Of a stretch of 64,000 nucleotides of DNA, positions 8,876 through 17,787 are shown piece by piece. The translations under genes were made by a program, and so were the position numbers. The notes under the pieces are model-generated. The model searched no databases. It was not told the origin of the DNA and worked only from the letters and a program-made list of their open reading frames with translations. The DNA is from Alphaproteobacteria bacterium (GTDB lineage Bacteria; Pseudomonadota; Alphaproteobacteria; Rhodospirillales; Casp-alpha2). Each line of letters begins with the position of its first letter. Position 1 is the first letter of the stretch. The stretch lies in the NCBI GenBank assembly GCA_014382345.1, contig JACNJX010000106.1, forward strand, positions 1 through 64,000, read 5' to 3'.

Positions 8876-9265
8876 ATGACCGTTCTTCAGTTCGCCGACT
8901 ACAAAACCAAACCTACGGACTTGCCCTCACCCGTGATGGAACGCCCGCAACCCGAACCGGTGACACCCGGGAAAACGAGTAAGGAAGAAGACATGCAACG
9001 GCTGGCACAAGCGACCATGGAGCTTTGCAAATCCTCCCTGCGCCAGCGCTCCCGAGTGCGTGAATTCCGTCGCGAGACCCAAAATCTGGAAACCCAGATC
9101 AACAAACTGGAGGCCAGCTGCCTTCGCTTGGACCGGACTGTCCGCCGAATCAAGATATCCCCTTTGCGCCGGGCGGCGATCAACCTTCTCGGCACCATGG
9201 AAACCTATCTGGAAAATAATGGTGGCCCCCGTCGGTCTTCGCTTGCTACGGTTGCCGGCCGGTAG
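8876..9265 (+). CDS. Hypothetical coiled-coil protein paired with a CheY-like protein
   Basis: A 129-residue protein of unknown function. Residues about 1-38 are Pro-rich and probably disordered; residues about 38-95 are helical and charged, with a heptad-like stretch ending in ETQINKLEASCLRLDRTVRR, suggesting a coiled coil. There are no membrane segments or known domain. GGGAAG precedes the ATG at a good distance. It is 36 bp upstream of a single-domain response regulator on the same strand, so the two probably form a signalling operon; it could be a scaffold or target of that regulator. Confidence 0.65.
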   Translation: MTVLQFADYKTKPTDLPSPVMERPQPEPVTPGKTSKEEDMQRLAQATMELCKSSLRQRSRVREFRRETQNLETQINKLEASCLRLDRTVRRIKISPLRRAAINLLGTMETYLENNGGPRRSSLATVAGR

Positions 9266-9301
9266 GCGGCTGAAAAACCTTTTTTTTGTCGAGACATACG
9301 C

Positions 9302-9703
9302 ATGAGCCAGAAACATTTAATCGTTGTCGATGACGAACCTGAGATTGGCCAGATGGTAAAAAACCTGGCGACGGAGCTGGGATTTTCCGTGGCCACGGCC
9401 GTTACTGCCGAGCAGGCAGTTCAGCTTTGCCAGGCATCTCCTCCCGACATTATTCTCATGGACATGGTGATGCCGGAAACCGACGGTATCGAGCTGCTCC
9501 ATTCTCTGTCCGCCATCGCCATCAAGGCAAAAATCATTTTGATGAGCGGATACGACAAAAGTTATCTTTCCATGGGAGAAAGCCTTGGCATGGCCAAGGG
9601 ATTGAACATTACCGGCACCCTCAGGAAGCCTTTTCGCCTGCAGGACGTCTGTGACCAGCTTGAAAATGCCTTAGGCTCTGGCGTGTCCCTGCAAGCCTCC
9701 TGA
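9302..9703 (+). CDS. Single-domain CheY-like response regulator
   Basis: A 133-residue stand-alone receiver: acidic pair in VVDDEPE, phosphoacceptor Asp54 in ILMDMVMPETDG, Lys109 in TLRKPFRL. With no output domain it must act by protein contact or as a phosphate relay. The hybrid kinase at 3423-7709 ends in its own receiver, which leaves room for a branched relay. It lies directly upstream of the cbb3 oxidase operon but is separated from it by an FNR-type promoter, so it is not part of that transcript. Confidence 0.88.
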   Translation: MSQKHLIVVDDEPEIGQMVKNLATELGFSVATAVTAEQAVQLCQASPPDIILMDMVMPETDGIELLHSLSAIAIKAKIILMSGYDKSYLSMGESLGMAKGLNITGTLRKPFRLQDVCDQLENALGSGVSLQAS

Positions 9704-9784
9704 CGACCCAGCCCACACACACGATACCCTTAAAATTCTCCCGTTTTTGCAACGCTTATAAAAAACCCCAACGTCGGAACTATC

Positions 9785-9802
9785 AATTGACCCTAGTCAA
9801 TT
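9785..9802 (+). promoter_or_regulatory. FNR/FixK/Anr-type box of the cbb3 operon
   Basis: AATTGACCCTAGTCAATT is a perfect 18-bp palindrome with core TTGAC-N4-GTCAA, matching the low-oxygen activator consensus. A TATCGT hexamer at 9818-9823 places the box near -41, the class II activator position. It predicts induction of the terminal oxidase at low oxygen. Confidence 0.88.
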
Positions 9803-9893
9803 CGTGCGGGTTCCCCATATCGTAAAAAAGCGTGTATTGTTGCTGGTACGGACGGTCGCGTTCGGCCCTGCAGCCATGAGGGAGTTTGCGTCT

Positions 9894-11504
9894 ATGACAT
9901 TTCTAACCATCGGATCCCTTGGATTCGGGGGCTTGCTTGGCGCTTTTCTCGCCGCCAATGCCGTCGATACGGGAATTTACGCACATGGCCTGTTGTTGGT
10001 CACTTTTTGCGTACTAGGTGTTTTCTGGATTCTCAAACAGGGCGGCGATACCGGCGGCCCCGCCGATCCCGAAAGCGCCATCCCCTACAACGACGCCGTC
10101 GTCCGGGCCGGGGTCATCGCGTCGACCTTCTGGGGCGTGGTCGGCTTTCTGGTCGGACTGGTCATTGCCCTACAACTGACGTTCCCGGTTCTCAATTTGG
10201 ATCTGCAGTGGACCAGTTTCGGACGCCTGCGCCCGCTGCACACATCGGCCGTTATTTTCGCCTTCGGTGGCAACGTCCTGTTGATGAGCTCTTTCCATAT
10301 CGTTCAACGCACCTGCCAGACCCGCATCGCCGGCGGCTGGGCGCCGTGGTTCGTGTTCTGGGGGTACCAGTTGTTCATCGTGCTGGCGGCGACGGGCTAC
10401 GTCTTCGGCATTACCCAGTCCAAGGAATACGCCGAACCCGAATGGTACGTGGATTTGTGGCTGACCGTTGTCTGGGTGGTGTATCTGCTGGTCTTTTTGG
10501 GCACGCTGTGGCGGCGGCGCGAACCCCACATCTATGTCGCCAACTGGTTCTTCCTGGCCTTTATCGTTACCGTCGCTCTGCTGCACATCATCAACAACCT
10601 GTCCATGCCGGCCAGCTTCTTCGGCGTCAAAAGCTATTCCCTGTTTTCCGGCGTGCAGGATGCCCTGACCCAATGGTGGTATGCGCACAACGCGGTCGGG
10701 TTTTTCCTCACCGCCGGGTTCCTCGGGCTGATGTATTATTACGTGCCGAAACAGGCCAACCGCCCGGTCTATTCCTACCGGCTGTCCATCGTCCATTTCT
10801 GGAGCCTGATTTTCCTCTATATCTGGGCCGGGCCGCATCACCTGCACTATACCGCGCTGCCCGATTGGGCGCAGACCCTCGGCATGACCTTTTCGATCAT
10901 GCTGTGGATGCCCAGTTGGGGCGGTATGATCAACGGCCTGATGACGCTGTCCGGCGCCTGGGACAAGCTGCGCACGGACCCGATCCTGCGCATGATGGCG
11001 CTTTCCATCGCCTTTTACGGCATGAGCACCTTCGAAGGCCCGATGATGTCCATCAAGGCCGTCAACGGTTTGAGCCACTATACGGACTGGACCATCGGTC
11101 ACGTCCATTCCGGCGCGCTGGGCTGGGTCGGCATGGTCAGCTTCGGCGCCATTTACTTCCTGGCGCCGAAGATGTGGAACCGCACGCGCCTGTATTCGGT
11201 GCGGCTGGTGTCGACGCATTTCTGGCTGGCGACCATCGGCATCGTCATCTACACCGCGTCCATGTGGGTGTCGGGCATCATGCAGGGCCTGATGTGGCGG
11301 TCTTATGATGCGCTAGGCTTTTTGGAATATTCCTTCGCTGAGACGGTAGCGGCCATGCACCCGTTCTATCTGATCCGGGCCATCGGCGGCGGTTTCTTCG
11401 TCGTCGGCGGATTGGTTATGGCCTACAACGTCTACCGCACGGCGCAGGGACATTTGCGCGAGGAGAAGCCCTATGAGGCCGAACCCGTCGCGGTTCCGGC
11501 GTAA
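9894..11504 (+). CDS. ccoN: cbb3-type cytochrome c oxidase subunit I
   Basis: The catalytic haem-copper subunit in the inner membrane. Many membrane segments are visible, with the haem and copper ligands in [32 protein letters not shown] and [13 protein letters not shown]. The frame is open from 9804, but that start would abut the FNR box and precede the predicted transcription start. The ATG at 9894, 9 nt after AGGGAG, gives a normal 536 residues; the ATG at 9876 is the alternative. An extra N-terminal helix (ILTIGSLG.. to ..VFWILKQ region) precedes the conserved core that begins [17 protein letters not shown]. It is the first gene of ccoNOQP-GHIS. Confidence 0.95.
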   Translation: MTFLTIGSLGFGGLLGAFLAANAVDTGIYAHGLLLVTFCVLGVFWILKQGGDTGGPADPESAIPYNDAVVRAGVIASTFWGVVGFLVGLVIALQLTFPVLNLDLQWTSFGRLRPLHTSAVIFAFGGNVLLMSSFHIVQRTCQTRIAGGWAPWFVFWGYQLFIVLAATGYVFGITQSKEYAEPEWYVDLWLTVVWVVYLLVFLGTLWRRREPHIYVANWFFLAFIVTVALLHIINNLSMPASFFGVKSYSLFSGVQDALTQWWYAHNAVGFFLTAGFLGLMYYYVPKQANRPVYSYRLSIVHFWSLIFLYIWAGPHHLHYTALPDWAQTLGMTFSIMLWMPSWGGMINGLMTLSGAWDKLRTDPILRMMALSIAFYGMSTFEGPMMSIKAVNGLSHYTDWTIGHVHSGALGWVGMVSFGAIYFLAPKMWNRTRLYSVRLVSTHFWLATIGIVIYTASMWVSGIMQGLMWRSYDALGFLEYSFAETVAAMHPFYLIRAIGGGFFVVGGLVMAYNVYRTAQGHLREEKPYEAEPVAVPA

Positions 11505-11517
11505 GGGGGATTGAGAC

Positions 11518-12243
11518 ATGTTTGATCATTCAAAAATAGAAAAAAACTCGATCCTGATGCTGATCGGAATCCTGATTGTGGTATCCATCGGCGGCATTGT
11601 CGAAATCGCGCCGTTGTTCTATCTGGAAAGCACCATCGAAAAGGTCCGGGGCATGCGGCCCTATACGCCGCTGGAACTGGCCGGACGCAATATCTACATC
11701 CGCGAAGGCTGCTACAACTGTCACAGCCAGATGGTGCGCCCCTTCCGCGATGAAATCGAACGCTACGGGCCTTACAGCCTGGCAGCGGAAAGCATGTATG
11801 ACCACCCCTTCCAGTGGGGCTCGAAACGCACCGGGCCGGATCTGGCCCGCGTCGGCGGCAAGTATTCCGACGACTGGCACCGCGAACACATGATCAACCC
11901 GCGCGCCGTGGTGCCGGAATCGGTCATGCCGGGGTATTCGTTTCTGATGGACGCGCCCGTCCGGATCGCCGGGTTCGCAGGTCACCTGGCGGCCAACCGG
12001 GCGGTCGGCGTGCCTTACACCGACGCCATGATCGCCGCCACCGAAACCGACATGGCGGCCCAGGTCGATCCCGATGGGGACGGCGCCGAGGCGCTGGTTA
12101 AACGCTATCCGAAAGCCCAGGTCCGGGATTTTGACGGACGCCCCGGAAAACCGTCGGAAATGGATGCCTTGATCGCCTACTTGCAAATGCTCGGCACCCT
12201 GGTCGATTTCAGCGCCTATAAGGCGCAAGAGAACCTGAGATAG
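11518..12243 (+). CDS. ccoO: cbb3-type oxidase subunit II, monohaem cytochrome c
   Basis: A 241-residue protein with one N-terminal membrane anchor (about residues 12-33) and a periplasmic cytochrome c domain with CYNCH (Cys65, Cys68, His69) followed by SQMVRPF. It passes electrons from CcoP to CcoN. It starts 13 bp after ccoN with a GGGGGATTGAG ribosome site. Length and order are standard. Confidence 0.95.
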   Translation: MFDHSKIEKNSILMLIGILIVVSIGGIVEIAPLFYLESTIEKVRGMRPYTPLELAGRNIYIREGCYNCHSQMVRPFRDEIERYGPYSLAAESMYDHPFQWGSKRTGPDLARVGGKYSDDWHREHMINPRAVVPESVMPGYSFLMDAPVRIAGFAGHLAANRAVGVPYTDAMIAATETDMAAQVDPDGDGAEALVKRYPKAQVRDFDGRPGKPSEMDALIAYLQMLGTLVDFSAYKAQENLR

Positions 12244-12253
12244 GAGGCCGGCC

Positions 12254-12403
12254 ATGACATTCCAGGACGTTTCCCATTTCGCCCAAACGTGGGGGCTTGT
12301 CTATCTGATTATCCTGTTCGCCGGCATGTTGGTTTACGCCTTGCGGCCCAGCGCCAAAAAGAAATTCGACGAAGCCGCCCTGATCCCGTTCAAGGAGGAC
12401 TGA
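12254..12403 (+). CDS. ccoQ: cbb3-type oxidase small subunit CcoQ
   Basis: A 49-residue protein beginning MTFQDVSHFAQTWGLVYLII. One membrane helix is followed by a basic, then acidic, cytoplasmic tail (LRPSAKKKFDEAALIPFKED), the classic CcoQ layout. TAGGAGG lies before the ATG. It sits between ccoO (10 bp) and ccoP (3 bp). It stabilises or helps assemble the oxidase. Confidence 0.93.
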   Translation: MTFQDVSHFAQTWGLVYLIILFAGMLVYALRPSAKKKFDEAALIPFKED

Positions 12404-12406
12404 GCC

Positions 12407-13279
12407 ATGGCGGAGCAAAAAGACATCGACGCCCTTTCCGGAATCGAAACCACCGGCCACGAATGGGACGGTATCAGGGAACTGGATAATCCCCTGCCCG
12501 CCTGGTGGCTGTGGATTTGGTATGCATCCATCGTCTGGTCGATCGGCTACTGGATCGCCTATCCGGCATGGCCCCTGGTCAGCAGCTACACCAAGGGGGT
12601 GCTCGGCTATAGTTCACGCGCCGAGGTCGCCACGGAGGTCAGCGCCGCGAAACAGGCCCAGGCCGGCTTCCGGGCGAAACTGGAAACCGCGTCCATGGAA
12701 CAAATCCGCACCCAACCGGACTTGCTGGAATTCGCCCTCGCCGGCGGACGCTCGGCGTTCAACGTCAACTGTTCGCAGTGCCACGGTTCCGGTGCCCAGG
12801 GGTTTGCCGGTTATCCCAATCTCAACGACGATGAATGGCTGTGGGGCGGCTCCCTCGACAATATCCGGAAAACCATTACCCACGGCGTGCGTAACACTGA
12901 CGACGAAGACGCCCGAACGTCCGACATGCCCGCTTTCCTGCGGGACAAACTTCTGACCCGGCCACAGGTGGCGGACGTCGCAGACTATGTCCTGAAACTG
13001 TCGGGCCAGACGCACGACGCACCGGGGGCCGGGCGCGGGGCCGCCATCTTCGCCGAACAATGCCAGGCCTGCCACGGCGAAACCGGTGCAGGCGATATAG
13101 AGCAGGGCGCACCGGCCTTGAACAATGCCATCTGGCTATACGGGGGCGATAAGGAGACCATTATCGAAACCGTCTCCAACAGCCGCGGTGGCGTCATGCC
13201 GGCCTGGGGTAAAATTCTGGACACCGTGACCGTCAAGCAGCTGGCGGTCTATGTCCACTCACTGGGCGGCGGACGATAG
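12407..13279 (+). CDS. ccoP: cbb3-type oxidase subunit III, dihaem cytochrome c
   Basis: A 290-residue protein with one membrane helix (about 31-52) and two periplasmic cytochrome c domains, CSQCH (Cys122/Cys125/His126) and CQACH (Cys219/Cys222/His223). It receives electrons from soluble or membrane cytochromes c. The ATG follows the ribosome site AAGGAGGAC, which lies within the end of ccoQ. Typical length. Confidence 0.95.
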   Translation: MAEQKDIDALSGIETTGHEWDGIRELDNPLPAWWLWIWYASIVWSIGYWIAYPAWPLVSSYTKGVLGYSSRAEVATEVSAAKQAQAGFRAKLETASMEQIRTQPDLLEFALAGGRSAFNVNCSQCHGSGAQGFAGYPNLNDDEWLWGGSLDNIRKTITHGVRNTDDEDARTSDMPAFLRDKLLTRPQVADVADYVLKLSGQTHDAPGAGRGAAIFAEQCQACHGETGAGDIEQGAPALNNAIWLYGGDKETIIETVSNSRGGVMPAWGKILDTVTVKQLAVYVHSLGGGR

Positions 13280-13309
13280 AGACGTTCTCGCCTTAGGACA
13301 CACACGTTT

Positions 13310-14794
13310 ATGAACGAACACCCTCCCAACCCCTCAGCGGAGGGCGGGCTCGAACGCTTTGACGTAGAGCCCGTCAACAAGAAGGAAAACCGCTCGCTCT
13401 ATAAGCCACGCGAGCGCATTCACCCGAAACGGGTCAAGGGCACGTTCCGGACCTTCAAGTGGCTGGTCATGGCGGTGACGCTGGGCATTTATTACATCAC
13501 GCCCTGGCTGCGCTGGGACCGCGGCGCCGGCGCGCCGGACCAGGCCGTGCTGATCGACTTCCCGGCCCGGCGGTTCTACTTCTTCTTTATCGAAATCTGG
13601 CCGCAGGAGATCTATTACATCGCCGGCATACTGATCCTGGCCGGAATCGGGCTGTTCCTGGTGACCAGCGTGTTCGGCCGCGCCTGGTGCGGCTATAGCT
13701 GCCCGCAGACGGTGTGGGTGGACCTGTTCCTGGTCGTCGAACGCGCCGTCGAAGGCGACCGCTCGGCCCGCATCCGCCTCGACCAGGCGCCGATGACATC
13801 GTCCAAGGCGGTCAAGCGTATCCTCAAACATATCATCTGGCTGCTGATCGCCATGCTGACCGGCGGCGCCTGGGTGTTTTATTACGCCGACGCACCGACG
13901 CTGGCGGTAGAACTTGTCACCCTCAGCGCCCAGCCCGTAGCCTACATCACCATCGCCGTGCTGACGTTCACCACCTATACCCTGGGCGCGCTGATGCGAG
14001 AGCAGGTCTGCACCTACATGTGTCCGTGGCCGCGCATCCAGGGCGCGATGATGGACGAGGAGTCCCTCACAGTCACTTACCGCGCCGACCGGGGCGAGCC
14101 GCGCATGCCCTATCGAAAGGGCGAGACGTGGGACGATCGGGGCGACTGCATCGAATGTAACGCCTGCGTGGTGTCGTGTCCCATGGGCATCGACATCCGC
14201 GACGGCCAGCAGTTCGAATGCATCACATGTTCGCTGTGCATCGACGCCTGTGACGACGTCATGCGCCGCATTGATCGGCCACGCGGCCTGATCGACTACG
14301 ATTCGCTCGCCAACGCCGAGCGCCGCGCGCAGGGCGACGAAAGCGCGATCCGGTTTTTCCGGCCCCGGACACTTATCTACTTCGGCATTCTGACCCTGGT
14401 CGGCGGCGTGATGGTGGCGGCTTTTTTGACCCGGTCCGACACCGACATCAACGTCTTGCACGACCGAAATCCACTGTTTACGCGCCTGTCGGACGGCTCT
14501 ATCCGCAACGGCTACACCTTCAAGGTTCTCAACAAGGCCCGAGTCCAGCGCACCTTCGCCATAACGGCGGACGGCATCGACGGCGTCACGATGGGCGTGG
14601 TGGGTTCGCAAAACCTGAGCGGCAGCGCACCCTTCGTTACCGTCCGGCCGGACCGGGTGCAGAGCTTCCGACTGCTGGTCACCGCGCCGAAAGAGTCCCT
14701 GTCCGAGGACTCCCACGATATCCGGTTTGTACTAGAAAACATCAACACCCGCGAAACCGCGACCTATGACAGCATCTTCCGGGGGCCGAAATGA
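13310..14794 (+). CDS. ccoG: cbb3 oxidase accessory protein CcoG (FixG)
   Basis: A 494-residue membrane protein with several helices, an N-terminal conserved CGYSCPQTVWVDLF, two ferredoxin-type 4Fe-4S motifs (CIECNACVVSCP and CITCSLCIDAC) and a C-terminal Ig-like periplasmic domain. CcoG is reported to reduce Cu(II) for the oxidase copper supply. It opens the GHIS assembly half of the operon, 30 bp after ccoP, and its stop overlaps ccoH by 4 nt. Confidence 0.95.
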   Translation: MNEHPPNPSAEGGLERFDVEPVNKKENRSLYKPRERIHPKRVKGTFRTFKWLVMAVTLGIYYITPWLRWDRGAGAPDQAVLIDFPARRFYFFFIEIWPQEIYYIAGILILAGIGLFLVTSVFGRAWCGYSCPQTVWVDLFLVVERAVEGDRSARIRLDQAPMTSSKAVKRILKHIIWLLIAMLTGGAWVFYYADAPTLAVELVTLSAQPVAYITIAVLTFTTYTLGALMREQVCTYMCPWPRIQGAMMDEESLTVTYRADRGEPRMPYRKGETWDDRGDCIECNACVVSCPMGIDIRDGQQFECITCSLCIDACDDVMRRIDRPRGLIDYDSLANAERRAQGDESAIRFFRPRTLIYFGILTLVGGVMVAAFLTRSDTDINVLHDRNPLFTRLSDGSIRNGYTFKVLNKARVQRTFAITADGIDGVTMGVVGSQNLSGSAPFVTVRPDRVQSFRLLVTAPKESLSEDSHDIRFVLENINTRETATYDSIFRGPK

Positions 14795-15333
14795 CCGACG
14801 CGGAGCCCATCATGGATGAAGATATGCCCACGGGGGATATGCAAGACGGACGCCCCCTTACCGGACATAGGGTGCTGATTTGGATGCTCGTGTTTTTCGG
14901 CTTTATCTTCGCCGCCAACGGGGCGCTGGTGTTCTTCGCCCTGGAAAGCTGGCCGGGGCTGGTGTCTGAGAAAGCCTATGACGAAGGCGTCGCCTACAAC
15001 CGCACCCTGGATAAAGCGGCGGCCCAGACACGACTTGGCTGGAGCAGCGATTTGGCGCTTGTCCCCGCCGACAAGACAGGGCACGGCAAGGTGCACCTCC
15101 GCTTGGCGGACCGAAACAAGACCCCGGTGACAGGCCTGAAGGCGCACGTCCGTTTCCACCGCCCGGTCGGCAAGGACGACGAAGAAACGGTTGCGCTCAG
15201 GGAAAGCGAAAGCGGGCTCTACACCGCCCCGGTGAGGCTGCCGCTGGCCGGACGCTGGTACGCCGACATCGACATCCGGCGTGGCCAAACCATCGTCTAC
15301 AGGATGCGCCACGAATTGATGGTGACGCCATGA
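14791..15333 (+). CDS. ccoH: cbb3 oxidase assembly protein CcoH (FixH)
   Basis: A 180-residue FixH-family protein: an acidic cytoplasmic N-terminus, one membrane helix (about 28-52, LIWMLVFFGFIFAANGALVF) and a periplasmic beta-rich domain. It is needed for cbb3 assembly and probably acts with the copper pump CcoI. ATGA overlaps join it to ccoG and to ccoI, indicating translational coupling. Confidence 0.93.
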   Translation: MTDAEPIMDEDMPTGDMQDGRPLTGHRVLIWMLVFFGFIFAANGALVFFALESWPGLVSEKAYDEGVAYNRTLDKAAAQTRLGWSSDLALVPADKTGHGKVHLRLADRNKTPVTGLKAHVRFHRPVGKDDEETVALRESESGLYTAPVRLPLAGRWYADIDIRRGQTIVYRMRHELMVTP

Positions 15334-17573
15334 CGATGGCCCCCACCCCGCCCCCTACCGCTACCCTCACGCCCTACGTGATTGACCTGCCCGACGGCGT
15401 CCGGCGGCTTCACCTGATGGTCGAGAACATTCACTGCGCCGCCTGCATCCGCCGCATCGAGAGCGCGCTCTCAGCCATGCCGGGCGTGGTCCGAGCGCGC
15501 GTCAACATGAGCACGCGGCGTTTGGTCTGCGAATGGCAGGAAGCCGAAACCTCCGCCGAGGCCGTGATCGAACGCGTCGAGGCGCTGGGCTTTCCATCCG
15601 CCCCCTTCGATCCCGGACGGATGCAAACGTCCGCTACGGATGAGGACCGCCGCCTGTTGCGCGCCCTGGCCGTCGCCGGTTTCGCCGCCGGTAACGTGAT
15701 GCTGCTGTCGGTATCCGTCTGGGCCGGCCACGCGAGCGGTCCGGGGAGTGGTATGGGCGACGCCACGCGCACGCTGTTCCACTGGGTTTCGGCGCTGATT
15801 GCGCTCCCCGCCGTGGCCTACGCGGGGCAGCCGTTTTTCCGCTCCGCCGTGTCCGCGCTGCGCTCCGGCGGGTTGAACATGGACGTGCCGATCTCGCTCG
15901 CCGTGCTCCTGGCCGCGGCCATGAGCCTGTATCAAACCATCCAAGGCGGGGAACACGCTTATTTCGACGCCTCGGTGACGCTGTTGTTCTTTCTCCTGGT
16001 TGGGCGCTACCTGGACCACCGGGCGCGGGCCAAGGCGCGCTCGGCGGCGGAACAGCTTTTGGGGCTGGCCGCCGTCACCGCCACCGTGATCGAACCTGAC
16101 GGCGCCATGCGGGCCGTCGCCGTAGCCCAGCTGCAACCCGGCATGGCCGTCGCCGTGGCCGCCGGTGAACGCATTCCCGTCGACGGTACGGTCCTGCAAG
16201 GGATCAGTGACATCGACACCAGTCTGGTCACCGGCGAAAGCCTGCCGCGTCTGACCGAAACCGGAACACAGGTATTCGCCGGCACGCTGAACCTGAGCCA
16301 GCCGCTCCGCATCCGGGTGACGGCTGCCGGCGACGGCACCCTGCTGGCGGAGATCGTACGCCTGATGGAAGCCGCCGAGCAGGGCCGGGCGCGATATGTG
16401 CGGCTCGCCGACCGGATTGCCAAAATCTACGCGCCGACGGTCCACATCCTGGCAGGCGGGACGTTCCTCGGCTGGTGGCTGATCGCCGGCGCCGGGTGGG
16501 AGGCCGCCCTGATGGCCGCCGTGGCGGTGCTCATAATCACATGCCCGTGCGCCATCGGCCTCGCCGTGCCGGCGGTGCAAGTGGTGGCGTCGGGCCGCCT
16601 GATGCAACGCGGGGGATTGCTGAAGTCCGCCGACGGGCTGGAACGCCTAGCCTCCGTCGATACGGTGGTGCTGGACAAGACCGGCACGCTGACCACAGGC
16701 AAGCTCAGCCTGACCAACCGGAACGCCGTGCCGGACGAAGACCTGGCGCTGGCCGCCGCCATAGCGCAAAACTCCACCCATCCGGCGGCGCGCGCGCTCT
16801 CAAACGCGGCCAAGGGCCTCGCGCTGGCGGAGATGACGGACGTCAACGAAGTGCCGGGACAGGGTCTCTGCGCCGTCTTTGAAGGCGGCGACATCCGCCT
16901 TGGGCGGCGCGAATGGTGCGGCGTCACCGGGGATACGCAAGCAGAAGAGAAAATCGCTACGGGCACGGAAATCTGGCTGACCGGGCCGGGCCGGACGTCG
17001 CGCCGGTTTGTCCTCGCCGACACGCTGCGCCCGGACGCCGTCTCTGCCGTCCGCGATCTTCGCCGCTTGGGACTGGAGCCGATTTTACTTTCCGGCGACC
17101 GTTTGGACGTCGTCGCAAACGTCGCCGAAACGCTTGGCATCCGGGATTTCGAGGCCGAAGTCCTGCCCGCCGAAAAAGTCGCCCGGGTCCGCGCCCTGAC
17201 CGACGAAAGACGCAAGGTGCTGATGGTCGGCGACGGCCTCAACGACGCACCGGCGCTGGCCGCCGGCTTCGCCTCCATGTCGCCGGCGGATGCCGCCGAC
17301 GTCAGCAAAACAGCCGCCGACGTGATCTTTCAGGGCAACGCCCTGGCGCCGGTGGCGGCAACCATCCGCACCGCGCGGCTGGCCGACCGGCTGGTGCGGC
17401 AGAATTTCACCCTGGCGTTTCTGTATAATTCCGTCGCCGTGCCGCTGGCCGTGGCCGGGCTGGCGACGCCCCTGGTCGCGGCGGTGGCGATGTCGTCAAG
17501 CTCCGTGCTGGTAACGCTGAACGCGCTCCGGCTTCGTTTAATGGCGTGGGAACGTAAAGAGGCGGGACACTGA
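15330..17573 (+). CDS. ccoI: Copper-exporting P-type ATPase CcoI (FixI)
   Basis: A 747-residue P1B ATPase. An N-terminal metal-binding domain (VENIHCAACIRRIES) is followed by eight predicted membrane helices with the copper motif Cys405-Pro-Cys407 (TCPCAIGLA), phosphorylated Asp449 in DKTGTLTTG, HP in STHPAARAL and hinge GDGLNDAPAL. The cco context marks it as the pump supplying copper to cbb3 rather than a detoxification pump. Confidence 0.94.
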   Translation: MTMAPTPPPTATLTPYVIDLPDGVRRLHLMVENIHCAACIRRIESALSAMPGVVRARVNMSTRRLVCEWQEAETSAEAVIERVEALGFPSAPFDPGRMQTSATDEDRRLLRALAVAGFAAGNVMLLSVSVWAGHASGPGSGMGDATRTLFHWVSALIALPAVAYAGQPFFRSAVSALRSGGLNMDVPISLAVLLAAAMSLYQTIQGGEHAYFDASVTLLFFLLVGRYLDHRARAKARSAAEQLLGLAAVTATVIEPDGAMRAVAVAQLQPGMAVAVAAGERIPVDGTVLQGISDIDTSLVTGESLPRLTETGTQVFAGTLNLSQPLRIRVTAAGDGTLLAEIVRLMEAAEQGRARYVRLADRIAKIYAPTVHILAGGTFLGWWLIAGAGWEAALMAAVAVLIITCPCAIGLAVPAVQVVASGRLMQRGGLLKSADGLERLASVDTVVLDKTGTLTTGKLSLTNRNAVPDEDLALAAAIAQNSTHPAARALSNAAKGLALAEMTDVNEVPGQGLCAVFEGGDIRLGRREWCGVTGDTQAEEKIATGTEIWLTGPGRTSRRFVLADTLRPDAVSAVRDLRRLGLEPILLSGDRLDVVANVAETLGIRDFEAEVLPAEKVARVRALTDERRKVLMVGDGLNDAPALAAGFASMSPADAADVSKTAADVIFQGNALAPVAATIRTARLADRLVRQNFTLAFLYNSVAVPLAVAGLATPLVAAVAMSSSSVLVTLNALRLRLMAWERKEAGH

Positions 17574-17574
17574 C

Positions 17575-17787
17575 ATGGACGTCCTGATCTACCTGATCCC
17601 CGTCGCCCTGTTCCTCGGCATGTTGGGGCTCGGCGCCTTTTTCTGGGCGCTCAGATCCGGCCAGTTCGAAGACCTGGATGGCGCCGCCATGCGTATTCTG
17701 CTGGACGACGAGAAAAAGGAAACGGGCAACGGCAAAGAGCCGGAACAAACCGGCTCTTTGCCGCGCCCTAATACCCTGGGACGTTAA
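17575..17787 (+). CDS. ccoS: cbb3 oxidase maturation protein CcoS
   Basis: A 70-residue protein with one N-terminal membrane helix followed by the diagnostic WALRSGQFEDLDGAAMRIL. It is needed for cofactor insertion into cbb3. It starts 1 nt after ccoI ends, and its last codon overlaps the stop of the convergent chemoreceptor gene. The C-terminal tail is encoded by a perfect hairpin. Confidence 0.94.
   Translation: MDVLIYLIPVALFLGMLGLGAFFWALRSGQFEDLDGAAMRILLDDEKKETGNGKEPEQTGSLPRPNTLGR
17731..17762. terminator. Perfect 13-bp inverted repeat inside the end of ccoS
   Basis: GGCAAAGAGCCGG (17731-17743), a 6-nt loop, then CCGGCTCTTTGCC (17750-17762). It lies just before the stop codons of two convergent genes (ccoS and the chemoreceptor). 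There is no T-run, so it may act as an RNA stabiliser or a factor-dependent end for either strand. It is unusual in lying wholly within coding sequence. Confidence 0.5.

Noticed and set aside
15471-16607. Long leftward frame (378 codons) opposite ccoI
   Set aside because: Antisense shadow of a clear P-type ATPase; composition rich in His/Gly/Arg as expected from reverse reading.
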